Assembly (NCBI RefSeq): GCF_900101615.1
Contig: NZ_FMZX01000005.1
Span: 124,001 to 188,000, forward strand
DNA: 64,000 bases
Direction: 5' to 3'
Source of the DNA: Belnapia rosea
GTDB taxonomy: Bacteria > Pseudomonadota > Alphaproteobacteria > Acetobacterales > Acetobacteraceae
The position numbers were made by a program, and so were the translations under genes. Shown here in pieces: positions 56,426 through 64,000 of this stretch (position 1 is its first letter; each line of letters starts with the position of its first letter). The notes under the pieces were generated by a model. It searched no databases. It saw only the letters and a list, made by a program, of their open reading frames with translations, and was not told the DNA's origin.

Positions 56426-57412
56426 GTGGACCAGGCACCGCAGGCAGACAGCACCGCATCACGCGCCGGGCCGGAGCAACGATTGCTGGCCGCCCTGCCC
56501 GGTTGGCGCGCGGTGGGGCGCTGTCGGCGTGGCATGGCCGGCGCGAGCGGGATATCGGCCGGCTGCCATGCCCTGGCCCACCCCGCCATCGGGGTGGCGC
56601 TGATCGACCTGGTGCCGCAGGTGACACCGAATGCGGAGGCAAGGCTGCGCCGGGCGCTCGATGCCGCCAGCTTCTCCGACCTCTGCCCTGGAACCCTGCC
56701 GGTCTGGCATGGCCGGGTGGAGCCGATGCAGCTCCGCCGGCTGCCGGATATCCTGGCCGAAGGGTTCGACTCGCTGCCCCCGCTCGGCCTCGGCGGGCCG
56801 GAGGGCTGGATCGGCGCCGTCCAGGCCGCCCTTGCCCGAGACCCGGCCTGGGAAGTCCCCGGCCGTCCTCGCAGCCCCGCCAAGGAGGAGGGCAAGGCGA
56901 AAGAGGCCGAAGCGCCGCTGCCTCGCCGACGCCTGCCGCGCTGGGCCGTCGCCAGCCTGGCATTGGTCGTCTGCCTGGTGGGCGGCATCGCCTTGCTGCC
57001 CGCCACGCCCGCGCCGACCAGCCCTGACCCGGCGCCGGCCCCGGTCCTCGCGGCGCTGCCAAGCCAGGCGGCGCCCGCGCCGATCCCCCATGCTCTTCCG
57101 CAGATCGAGCGGGTGGAACTGCCCGTGATCCGCCCCGCGGCACCGCCGCCCGCACCCGAGCCCGAGCCCGTGGCCGAGGCGCCAGCGGCCTCGGCCATGC
57201 CGCCCCCGGACCCGACGCCGCCCGTCCCGGAGCCGGACCTCATCGCCCCGCCCCCGGCACCGCCGCCGCCGCCACCCGTCCGCCAGGCCTCGGCGCCGAG
57301 GCCGCGCATCGACCCCAATTGCAGCCGTGCCCTGTTTCGCTTCCAGCAGGGCGAGCGGCTCAGCTCAGCCGAAGAGGCCTATGTCCGCAACGGCTGCGCC
57401 ACCCGGCGCTGA
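56426..57412 (+). CDS. hypothetical membrane-anchored proline-rich protein
   Basis: A 328-residue protein. Residues 1-150 form a globular cytoplasmic part of unknown fold (AALPGWRAVGRCRRGM; ALIDLVPQVTPNAEARLRRAL). One hydrophobic helix lies near 175-195. The remainder is proline/alanine-rich (about 200-300), ending in DPNCSRALFRFQQGERLS and two cysteines. The layout recalls envelope-spanning regulators or TonB-like linkers. It is convergent with korB, 3 bp apart. Confidence 0.68.
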   Translation: MDQAPQADSTASRAGPEQRLLAALPGWRAVGRCRRGMAGASGISAGCHALAHPAIGVALIDLVPQVTPNAEARLRRALDAASFSDLCPGTLPVWHGRVEPMQLRRLPDILAEGFDSLPPLGLGGPEGWIGAVQAALARDPAWEVPGRPRSPAKEEGKAKEAEAPLPRRRLPRWAVASLALVVCLVGGIALLPATPAPTSPDPAPAPVLAALPSQAAPAPIPHALPQIERVELPVIRPAAPPPAPEPEPVAEAPAASAMPPPDPTPPVPEPDLIAPPPAPPPPPPVRQASAPRPRIDPNCSRALFRFQQGERLSSAEEAYVRNGCATRR

Positions 57413-57415
57413 GCG

Positions 57416-58471
57416 CTACCTCAGCCCGGCATTGACCGCCTCGAGCGCCGCCGCACCCGGTACCAGCGCCGCATCGCCCAGCCGGTTGAGCGGGCGCGCC
57501 ACCGTGTTCAGGTTGGCGTGCAGGTCGCGCGGCTCCGGGTCGATGAACAGCAGGCCGGTGACGATCTCCCCTGCCGCCTTGCGCTCATGCAGGTGGTGCA
57601 TCGCGGCGACGCGGTTGGTCGGGTCGTACTCCGCATGGAGCTTCCGCAGACGCAGGATCGACCCGTCATGCTGCTCCACCTCCCGCACTTCGCCGGGTTC
57701 ATAGTCGGCGGTGATCGGGGCACGGCCGGTGATGACATCGAGACGGTTCATCGCCTCGTTGTGTTCGCGGACGAAGTCATAGCTCTTGGTCGAGCCTTCA
57801 TGGTTGTTGAAGGCGACGCAGGGGCTGATGCAGTCGATGAAGGCCGGCCCGTCATGCCGCATCGCGCCCTTGATGAGGGGGACGAGCTGGTCCTTGTCGC
57901 CTGAGAAGCTGCGGGCGACATAGGTGGCGCCGAGCTGGAGGGCGATGCCGATGAGGTCGATCGCCTCGTCGGTGTTGACCGTGCCCTTCTTCGCTTTGGA
58001 CCCCTTGTCCGAGGTGGCGGAGAACTGGCCCTTGGTCAGGCCATAGACCCCGTTGTTCTCCACGATATAGGTCATGTTCACGCCACGGCGGATGCTGTGG
58101 GCGAATTGGCCGAAGCCGATCGAGGCGCTGTCGCCATCGCCCGAGACGCCGAGATAGAGCAGCTCCCGGTTGGCGAGGTTGGCGCCGGTCAGCACGCTCG
58201 GCATCCGGCCATGGACGGAGTTGAAGCCGTGCGAGGCGCCGAGGAAATAGTCCGGCGTCTTGGACGAGCAGCCGATGCCGGACATCTTGGCGACGCGGTG
58301 CGGCTCGATATCGAGCTCGAAGCAGGCCTGGATGATGGCGGCGCTGATGCTGTCATGCCCGCAGCCGGCACAGAGGGTGCTGATCGCCCCCTCATAGTCG
58401 CGCCTGGTGTAGCCAAGCGCATTGGTCGGCAGCTTCGGGTGGTGCAGCTTGGGTTTGGGAAGGAAGCTCAT
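57416..58471 (-). CDS. korB: 2-oxoacid:ferredoxin oxidoreductase subunit beta
   Basis: A 351-residue TPP-binding subunit. TLCAGCGHDSISAA and GIGCSSKTPDYF carry cysteines that bind a 4Fe-4S cluster; GDGDSASIGFGQFAHSIRRG then IVENNGVYGLTKGQ is the TPP motif. With KorA it oxidises a 2-oxoacid (2-oxoglutarate most likely) to the acyl-CoA, reducing ferredoxin or a flavoprotein. Its ATG overlaps the korA stop by 4 bases. Confidence 0.94.
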   Translation of the reverse strand: MSFLPKPKLHHPKLPTNALGYTRRDYEGAISTLCAGCGHDSISAAIIQACFELDIEPHRVAKMSGIGCSSKTPDYFLGASHGFNSVHGRMPSVLTGANLANRELLYLGVSGDGDSASIGFGQFAHSIRRGVNMTYIVENNGVYGLTKGQFSATSDKGSKAKKGTVNTDEAIDLIGIALQLGATYVARSFSGDKDQLVPLIKGAMRHDGPAFIDCISPCVAFNNHEGSTKSYDFVREHNEAMNRLDVITGRAPITADYEPGEVREVEQHDGSILRLRKLHAEYDPTNRVAAMHHLHERKAAGEIVTGLLFIDPEPRDLHANLNTVARPLNRLGDAALVPGAAALEAVNAGLR

Positions 58472-60318
58472 TCCGCGGCTGCTCCGGCAAAGGGGAGGAT
58501 CTGGGCCAGTACCTTGTCGCCGATGGCGGCGCGGATGAAGCGCGCGGTGATCGGCGTCCCGTCATAGTGCAGCACGGGGATGAGCTGCTGCGGCGCGATG
58601 CCGCACTCGTTCATCAGCAGCGTGCGCAGCTGGGCGTCGCGGTTCTGCTCGACCACGAAGACCTGGTCATGGGCGGCGATGAACGCCTCAACGTCCTGAT
58701 GGAAGGGGAAGGCACGGATGCGCAACGCATCGACATGGATGCCGTCCGCCTCTAGCGCGGCCAGCGCCTCCCGCATCGCGGCGGAGGAGCTGCCGTAATA
58801 GATCACGCCCGTCCGCGTCGGCTCGGCCGCCTGGCGCAGCACGGGGCGCGGGACGATGCCCTTCGCCGTCTCGAATTTCTGCAGCAGGCGCTGCATGTTG
58901 TCGACATAGGCGGCGCCCACCTCGGTATATTTGGCGAAGCGGTCGCGCGAGGTGCCACGGGTGAAGAAGGCGCCCTTGCTCGGGTGGGTGCCCGGATAGG
59001 TGCGATAGGGGATGCCATCCCCATCCGCATCAAGGTAGCGGCCGAAGACGCGGCCGGCCTCCAGCTCCTCCGCCGTCATCACCTTGCCGCGGTCCATACG
59101 CCGGGCATCGTCCCAGGCGAAGGGCTCGCAGAGCCAGTCATTCATGCCGATATCGAGGTCGAGCAGCACGAAGACCGGCTGCTGCAGGCGGTCGGCGATG
59201 TCGAAGGCATCCGCCCCGAAGGCAAAGCACTCATGCGGGTCCTCGGGGAAGAGGACGATGTGCTTGGTGTCGCCATGGCTGGCATAGGCCGCCGCCAGCA
59301 CGTCGGATTGCTGGGTGCGCGTCGGCATGCCCGTGCTGGGTCCCGCCCGCTGCACGTCGAAGATCACCGAAGGGATCTCGGCGAAGTAGGAGAGCCCGAC
59401 GAATTCCTGCATCAGCGAGATGCCCGGGCCGGAGGTGGCGGTGAAGGCCCGCGCCCCGTTCCAGGCCGCACCGATGACGATGCCGATGGAGGCCAGCTCG
59501 TCCTCCGCCTGGACGATGGCGTAGCGCTTGCGGCCATCCGGCTCGGTGCGGAACTTCTTGCAGTACTTCTCGAAGCCTTCGGCCAGCGAGGTCGAGGGCG
59601 TGATCGGGTACCAGGCGCAGACGGTCGCGCCGCCATAGACGGCACCGAGCCCGGCCGCGCTGTTGCCATCCACATAGATGCGGTTGCCGACCTTGTCGGC
59701 CGGCTCGAGCGTCAGGCCGAGCGGGCATGCAAGGTTCGCCAGCGCCCAGTCCCGCCCCATCTGGAAGGCGTCCCGGTTCGGCTTGGCCAGCTTCTCCTTG
59801 CCCTTGTACTGCTCCGAGAGCAGCGTCTCCACCACCGCCGGGTCGATCTGCAGCAGGGCCGAGAGGGCGCCTACATACATGATGTTCTTGAGCAGCTGGC
59901 GCTGCCGTGCATCGGTGAAGGCCGCGTTGCACATCTCGGTCAGCGGCACGCCGATGACGTGGATGTCCTCGCGGAAGCGGCTGCGCGGCACCGGCCGCGT
60001 GCTGTCATAGAACAGGTAGCCGCCCGGATCGATCTCGGCGACATCCCGCTCCCAGGTCTGCGGGTTCATCGCCACCATGAGGTCGACGCCGCCGCGCCGG
60101 CCGAGATGCCCCTCGCCGCTCACCCTGACCTCGAACCAGGTCGGCAGGCCCTGGATGTTGCTCGGGAAGATGTTGCGTGAGGCGATGGGGATGCCCATGC
60201 GCAGGATCGCCTTGGCAAACAGCTGGTTGGCGCTGGCCGAGCCCGAACCGTTGACATTGGCGAATTTGACGACGAAGTCGTTGGTGCCGGTTACGGCGGA
60301 TGTCACCGGATCGCGCAT
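58468..60318 (-). CDS. korA: 2-oxoacid:ferredoxin oxidoreductase subunit alpha (gamma-alpha fusion)
   Basis: A 616-residue fusion of the gamma domain (1-190; NDFVVKFANVNGSGSASANQLF, quoted in part: VVKFANVNGSGSA) and the alpha domain (about 215-600; NRIYVDGNSAAGLGAVYGGA; ISLMQEFVGLSYFAEIP). This is the usual bacterial KorA architecture. It overlaps the preceding FAD/Fe-S gene by 16 bases. The gene order FAD protein-korA-korB suggests a NAD(P)H-linked complex in an aerobic cell. Confidence 0.93.
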   Translation of the reverse strand: MRDPVTSAVTGTNDFVVKFANVNGSGSASANQLFAKAILRMGIPIASRNIFPSNIQGLPTWFEVRVSGEGHLGRRGGVDLMVAMNPQTWERDVAEIDPGGYLFYDSTRPVPRSRFREDIHVIGVPLTEMCNAAFTDARQRQLLKNIMYVGALSALLQIDPAVVETLLSEQYKGKEKLAKPNRDAFQMGRDWALANLACPLGLTLEPADKVGNRIYVDGNSAAGLGAVYGGATVCAWYPITPSTSLAEGFEKYCKKFRTEPDGRKRYAIVQAEDELASIGIVIGAAWNGARAFTATSGPGISLMQEFVGLSYFAEIPSVIFDVQRAGPSTGMPTRTQQSDVLAAAYASHGDTKHIVLFPEDPHECFAFGADAFDIADRLQQPVFVLLDLDIGMNDWLCEPFAWDDARRMDRGKVMTAEELEAGRVFGRYLDADGDGIPYRTYPGTHPSKGAFFTRGTSRDRFAKYTEVGAAYVDNMQRLLQKFETAKGIVPRPVLRQAAEPTRTGVIYYGSSSAAMREALAALEADGIHVDALRIRAFPFHQDVEAFIAAHDQVFVVEQNRDAQLRTLLMNECGIAPQQLIPVLHYDGTPITARFIRAAIGDKVLAQILPFAGAAAE

Positions 60319-62105
60319 GCGTGCACCCTCTCAGCCTTGGGCTTCGCGCTCTCGAGGAGGAATTTCTGCATGTCCCAGGCGCCGGTCGGGCAGCGCTCGG
60401 CGCACATGCCGCAATGCAGGCAGACATCCTCGTCCTTCGCCATGACTCGGCCGGTCTTGAGCCCGTCCGCGACATAGATCGCCTGTTCGAGGTTATGCGC
60501 CGGCATCTTCAGCCGGTCGCGCAGCTCCATCTCCTCCCCATCCTCGGTGAAGGTGATGCAGTCGACCGGGCAGATATCGACGCAGGCGTCGCATTCGATA
60601 CAGAGCTTCGAGGTGAATACCGTCTGCACGTCGCAGTTCAGGCAGCGCTGCGCCTCCTTGAAGGCAAGCTCCCGGTCATAGCCCAGCTCCACCTCGGTCT
60701 TGATGTCGCGCAGCGCCACCTCATTCTCGGCATGCGGCACCTTGAAGCGCAGGTCGGGCGAGACCGCGCTGTCGTAGCTCCACTCGTGGATGCCCATCTT
60801 CTGGCTGGACATCACCACATCGGGCGGCGGTCGCTGCGTGACGTCCTCGCCCTGGCAGAAGCGGTCGATGGAGACCGCCGCCTCATGCCCATGCGCCACG
60901 GCCCAGATGATGTTCTTCGGCCCGAAGGCCGCATCGCCGCCGAAGAAGACCTGCGGCAGGGTCGATTGCAGCGTCTTCTCGTTGAGCTTCGGCAGGCCCC
61001 AGCGGTCGAATTCCAGGCCGAGATCCGCCTCGATCCAGGGGAAGGCATTCTCCTGGCCGATCGCCACCAGCACGTCATCGGCCTCGATGGTCACATCCGG
61101 CTCACCCGAGGGCACGAGCTGGCGGCGGCCATTGGCATCGCGCTCCGCCTTGACCTTCTCGAAGACCATGCCGGTGAGGCGGCCGCCCTCATGCAGCACC
61201 TGCTTCGGCACCAGCCAGTTGAGGATGGGGATGCCCTCATGCATGGCGTCCTCCTTCTCCCAGGGGCTCGCCTTCATCTCCTCGAAGCCGGAGCGGACGA
61301 CGACCGTCACCTGCTCGCCACCAAGGCGCCGGGCGGAGCGGCAGCAATCCATCGCGGTATTGCCGCCGCCGAGCACGATGACGCGCCGGCCCACGCTCTC
61401 GATATGGCCGAAGGAGACGGAGGAGAGCCAGTCGATGCCGATATGGATATTGGCCGCCGCCTCCTGGCGGCCCGGCACGTCGAGATCCCGCCCGCGCGGC
61501 GCGCCGGCGCCGATGAAGACGGCATCATAGCCCTCCGCCAGCAACGCGCGCAGGCTGCCGACCCGCTGGTTGTAATGGGTGACGACGCCGCCGCGGTCGG
61601 TGATGTAGCCGACCTCCTCGTCGATCACGCTCTCCGGCAGGCGGAAGCGGGGGATCTGGCTGCGGATGAAGCCGCCGCCCTTGGCCTGCTCGTCAAAGAC
61701 ATGCACCTCGTAGCCGAGCGGCGCGAGGTCCCGCGCGACGGTCAGGCTGGCCGGCCCGGCGCCGATGCAGGCGATACGCTTGCCATTGCCGATGGCCGGG
61801 ATGGGCGGCATCCGCGCCAGCACGCCCTCCTTGTTGTCGGCGGCCACACGCTTCAGCCGGCAGATCGCCACCGGCTCCTCCTCCACCCGCCCACGGCGGC
61901 AGGCTGGCTCGCAAGGGCGGTCGCAGGTGCGGCCCAGCACGCCCGGGAAGACGTTGGAGTGCCAATTCACCATATAGGCGTCGGAATAGCGCCCCGCCGC
62001 GATCATCCGGATGTACTCGGGTACCGGCGTATGCGCCGGACAGGCCCATTGGCAATCGACGACCTTATGGAAGTAGTCAGGATTGCGGATATCGGTCGGC
62101 GTCAC
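60303..62105 (-). CDS. FAD-dependent NAD(P)H oxidoreductase with Fe-S clusters, KorAB partner
   Basis: A 600-residue protein of the glutamate-synthase small-subunit type. The N-terminal Fer4_20 domain has CQWACPAHTPVPEYIRM and TCDRPCEPACRRG; a FAD domain has CIGAGPASLTVARDLAPLG and an NAD(P) site IVLGGGNTAMDCCRSA. The C-terminal part has two ferredoxin motifs, CIECDACVDICPVDC and CLHCGMCAERCP. It can pass electrons between NAD(P)H and KorAB. It begins the leftward operon with korAB. Confidence 0.9.
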   Translation of the reverse strand: MTPTDIRNPDYFHKVVDCQWACPAHTPVPEYIRMIAAGRYSDAYMVNWHSNVFPGVLGRTCDRPCEPACRRGRVEEEPVAICRLKRVAADNKEGVLARMPPIPAIGNGKRIACIGAGPASLTVARDLAPLGYEVHVFDEQAKGGGFIRSQIPRFRLPESVIDEEVGYITDRGGVVTHYNQRVGSLRALLAEGYDAVFIGAGAPRGRDLDVPGRQEAAANIHIGIDWLSSVSFGHIESVGRRVIVLGGGNTAMDCCRSARRLGGEQVTVVVRSGFEEMKASPWEKEDAMHEGIPILNWLVPKQVLHEGGRLTGMVFEKVKAERDANGRRQLVPSGEPDVTIEADDVLVAIGQENAFPWIEADLGLEFDRWGLPKLNEKTLQSTLPQVFFGGDAAFGPKNIIWAVAHGHEAAVSIDRFCQGEDVTQRPPPDVVMSSQKMGIHEWSYDSAVSPDLRFKVPHAENEVALRDIKTEVELGYDRELAFKEAQRCLNCDVQTVFTSKLCIECDACVDICPVDCITFTEDGEEMELRDRLKMPAHNLEQAIYVADGLKTGRVMAKDEDVCLHCGMCAERCPTGAWDMQKFLLESAKPKAERVHACAIR

Positions 62106-62283
62106 GCGCGCGACTCCCTTGGGCGCATTGGTGTCCTCCTATCGGCCTCTGCGGGCCATGAGGGGGAGCTTGCCCCAAGCCCGGTAGGCCCGCAACGACC
62201 TGAACGGAGGCGTGTCGAAGCCCGCCTTGCGGCCTCGGCACCCCCCGCCGATGATGGTGGAGCGAACAGGGAGGGGACAGCGG

Positions 62284-63123
62284 ATGAAGCTCATCAGCTT
62301 CGCGATCGACGGCGAGGCGCGCTACGGCGTGTTGGAGGGCGAGGCCGTGATCGACCTCTCCGACCGGCTCGGCGCCCGTTTTCCGAACCTGCTGTCGCTG
62401 ATCGAGGCGGATGCGCTGGCCGAAGCGGCAGCGGCGCTCTCGGCACCCGGGCCACGCCATGCCCTGGCAGGCCTCCACTATCTCGAGCCGATCCCGGGAG
62501 CACGGCGCATCTTCTGCGTGGGGGCCAATTATCCGAAGGTCCACCCGACCGGCGGGGTGGTGAGCGGGCCGGAATTCCCCGCCATCTTCCAGAAGCCGGC
62601 CGAGACGCTGGTGCCGCACGGGGCAAGGCTGCAGGCCCCGACCGCCTCCCGCCAATTCGACTATGAGGGGGAGCTGGCCTTCGTCATCGGCCGCGGGGGC
62701 GCCAATATCCCGCCTGAGCGGGCGCTGTCCCATATCGCCGGCTATACCTGCCTCAACGACGGCTCGGTGCGGGACTTCCAGAAGCACAGCGTCTGGGCGG
62801 GGAAGAATTTCGTCCGCTCCGGCGGCTTCGGCCCCTGGCTGGTGACGGCGGATGAGATCGGGGATCCGGCCACCCTCACCCTGGTGACGCGGCTGAACGG
62901 CGAGGAGGTGCAGCGCACCGGGCTCGACCGCATGTTCTTCAGCATCCCCGCCATCATCGCCTATCTCTCCGCGGTGACGCCGTTGCTGCCGGGCGACGTG
63001 GTTGCCACCGGCTCTCCGGAAGGCAGCGGCGCCACCCGCACCCCGCCACGCTGGCTGGTCCCCGGCGACCGGATCGAGGTGGAGGTGTCGAAGGTCGGCG
63101 TGCTGGAGAATGTCGTGGCCTGA
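62284..63123 (+). CDS. fumarylacetoacetate hydrolase family protein
   Basis: A 279-residue protein. The C-terminal FAH domain has DYEGELAFVIG and TCLNDGSVRDFQKHS, with the two glutamates and the aspartate that bind the metal, and TGSPEGSGATRTPPRWL near the end. The first 60 residues are the small N-terminal lid. The family hydrolyses or decarboxylates 2,4-diketo acids in aromatic catabolism. MKLISFAIDG at 62284 was chosen as start. It is divergent from the KorAB operon. Confidence 0.92.
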   Translation: MKLISFAIDGEARYGVLEGEAVIDLSDRLGARFPNLLSLIEADALAEAAAALSAPGPRHALAGLHYLEPIPGARRIFCVGANYPKVHPTGGVVSGPEFPAIFQKPAETLVPHGARLQAPTASRQFDYEGELAFVIGRGGANIPPERALSHIAGYTCLNDGSVRDFQKHSVWAGKNFVRSGGFGPWLVTADEIGDPATLTLVTRLNGEEVQRTGLDRMFFSIPAIIAYLSAVTPLLPGDVVATGSPEGSGATRTPPRWLVPGDRIEVEVSKVGVLENVVA

Positions 63124-63387
63124 GGCTTCTCGCGGCCTGGCGCCTATCGGTGCCGGTCTGCGGCACTGGCTGAAGGATGCCGCCCCCGCTCCGAAGGCAT
63201 GGCTGACCAGGGCCGTGCCCATGGTCGTCGGCGGCGGAGGCCATCCTCACCGCCCCGGCCCTGTGCACGGTCCCGTCACATCGCGGAATAGTTCCGCACC
63301 CACGCATCCATGATCCTCTACAGCATGCAGCGCCGGTTGGTTGCTGACCGTCCGGCTACATCCATCGATGCGTGAGGAATTGGAAGG

Positions 63388-63726
63388 ATGCGTCTCCTGC
63401 TCCTGCTGCCGGCACTTGTCCTGGCCGGCTGCGCGATGTCCGAAGCCGAGCGGCAGGCCGAGGCCGATCAGGCCGCCATGCGGCAGGCCTCCATGTCCGG
63501 CCCGAGCCTGACCTGGGAGGAGTTGCATGTCCACCCGACGGTGATCCGGCATGCCTGCTCGATCAGCACGCTGGTCAATACCAATGGCCAGGTGGTCGGC
63601 TACTGCCGTGCCGGCCGCCAGTGCCGGACGATGGACTGGCATCCCGTCGCCCCTGGCTGCGTCGACCCCCAGCTCCGCCAGGCCTCCGCCCCGGCCCGCA
63701 CCGCGGCGCTCGATACGGGACGATAA
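63388..63726 (+). CDS. small lipoprotein, hypothetical
   Basis: A 112-residue protein with a lipoprotein signal peptide (LLLLLPALVLAGC; lipid attachment at Cys15). Its mature part has four cysteines (HACSIS, YCRAGRQCRTM, APGCVD), so two disulfides are likely. No family recognised. GGAAGG is present 2-7 nt before the ATG. It is likely to sit on the periplasmic face of a membrane. Confidence 0.72.
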   Translation: MRLLLLLPALVLAGCAMSEAERQAEADQAAMRQASMSGPSLTWEELHVHPTVIRHACSISTLVNTNGQVVGYCRAGRQCRTMDWHPVAPGCVDPQLRQASAPARTAALDTGR

Positions 63727-63767
63727 CGGGGGATTGCAGCGCGCCGCCTGCGCGGTACATCCGGGGC

Positions 63768-64000
63768 GTGCTGCATCTCATCAAGCTGTCGGTCGGGCCC
63801 AAGGATGTGGGCCAGCTCCGCGCCATCCAGGCACGACGGGCGGTGGCCGAGCCGCCGCTCCGCCACCAGACCCGGATGATGCCGAAGCGGGCCGCCGAGA
63901 TCCTCACCGGTGGCTCCATCTTCTGGGTGGTCGCCGGCTTCGTGCAGGTGCGCCAGCGCATCATCGACATCATCGAGGAGGAGTGGGACGACGGGACCCG
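63768..64000 (+). CDS. DUF1489 family protein, N-terminal part
   Basis: A GTG-started frame, cut by the window end. MLHLIKLSVGPKDVGQLRA and TRMMPKRAAEILTGGSIFW match the alphaproteobacterial DUF1489 family (quoted in part). This family is of unknown function, about 140 residues long, and is usually found as a single gene. About 77 residues are visible here. Confidence 0.85.
   Translation, partial: MLHLIKLSVGPKDVGQLRAIQARRAVAEPPLRHQTRMMPKRAAEILTGGSIFWVVAGFVQVRQRIIDIIEEEWDDGT

Noticed and set aside
60300-62666. Rightward open frame of about 788 codons
   Set aside because: It is antisense to the FAD/Fe-S oxidoreductase, whose cysteine motifs are unmistakable.

Overview
The window is high-GC DNA packed with genes that often overlap by 4 bases (ATGA junctions). 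It looks like an alphaproteobacterium, most likely an Acetobacteraceae (Roseomonas-type) chromosome. The hints are an RNase E with a large acidic insertion, an M81/MlrC peptidase, a DUF1489 protein, HpnN/HpnL-type lipid proteins and a large set of CoA and amino-acid transport genes. The assignment is inferred from gene content; no rRNA, tRNA or CRISPR array was seen.

1-25.9 kb is ordinary chromosome: an acyl-CoA dehydrogenase tail and a class III CoA-transferase; the cell-wall pair AmiC-like amidase and PBP1A; an 865-bp leader region and RNase E; an MFS/ArsR pair; a PLP aminotransferase beside an atypical gamma-glutamyltransferase; a DsbA-like oxidoreductase; a peptidase group (M81, M20 ArgE-like, aspartoacylase-like); a glycosyltransferase; a response regulator with a degenerate receiver; and ManC.

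25.9-37.7 kb is an accessory island. It opens with nested, broken transposases and a truncated acyltransferase, and closes with an ABC-2 permease remnant. Between them lie an HpnN-like RND lipid transporter, a CDP-alcohol phosphatidyltransferase, PhnW, an HpnL-like membrane protein, phosphonopyruvate decarboxylase, a PEP mutase fused to a nucleotidyltransferase, and a second nucleotidyltransferase. Read together they predict PEP -> phosphonopyruvate -> phosphonoacetaldehyde -> 2-aminoethylphosphonate -> CMP-activated phosphonate -> phosphonolipid, with two lipid-handling membrane proteins. This is the most interesting system in the window.

37.7-54 kb holds an old-yellow-enzyme reductase, a dienelactone hydrolase, an MFS carrier, a flavin reductase with a LysR regulator, a membrane diguanylate cyclase, a complete branched-chain amino-acid-type ABC transporter (livHMGF-K), and an NDP-forming acyl-CoA ligase. 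Between livK and the cyclase gene sit a 25-codon leader-like ORF with an exceptionally strong Shine-Dalgarno sequence and a 15-bp stem hairpin.

54-64 kb holds a GntR regulator whose promoter region and downstream target (a fatty-acid hydroxylase/sterol-desaturase-like gene) share TGATATATCA-type dyads; a 2-oxoacid:ferredoxin oxidoreductase (KorAB) with an FAD/Fe-S partner; a fumarylacetoacetate-hydrolase-family protein; a lipoprotein; and a truncated DUF1489 gene at the window edge.
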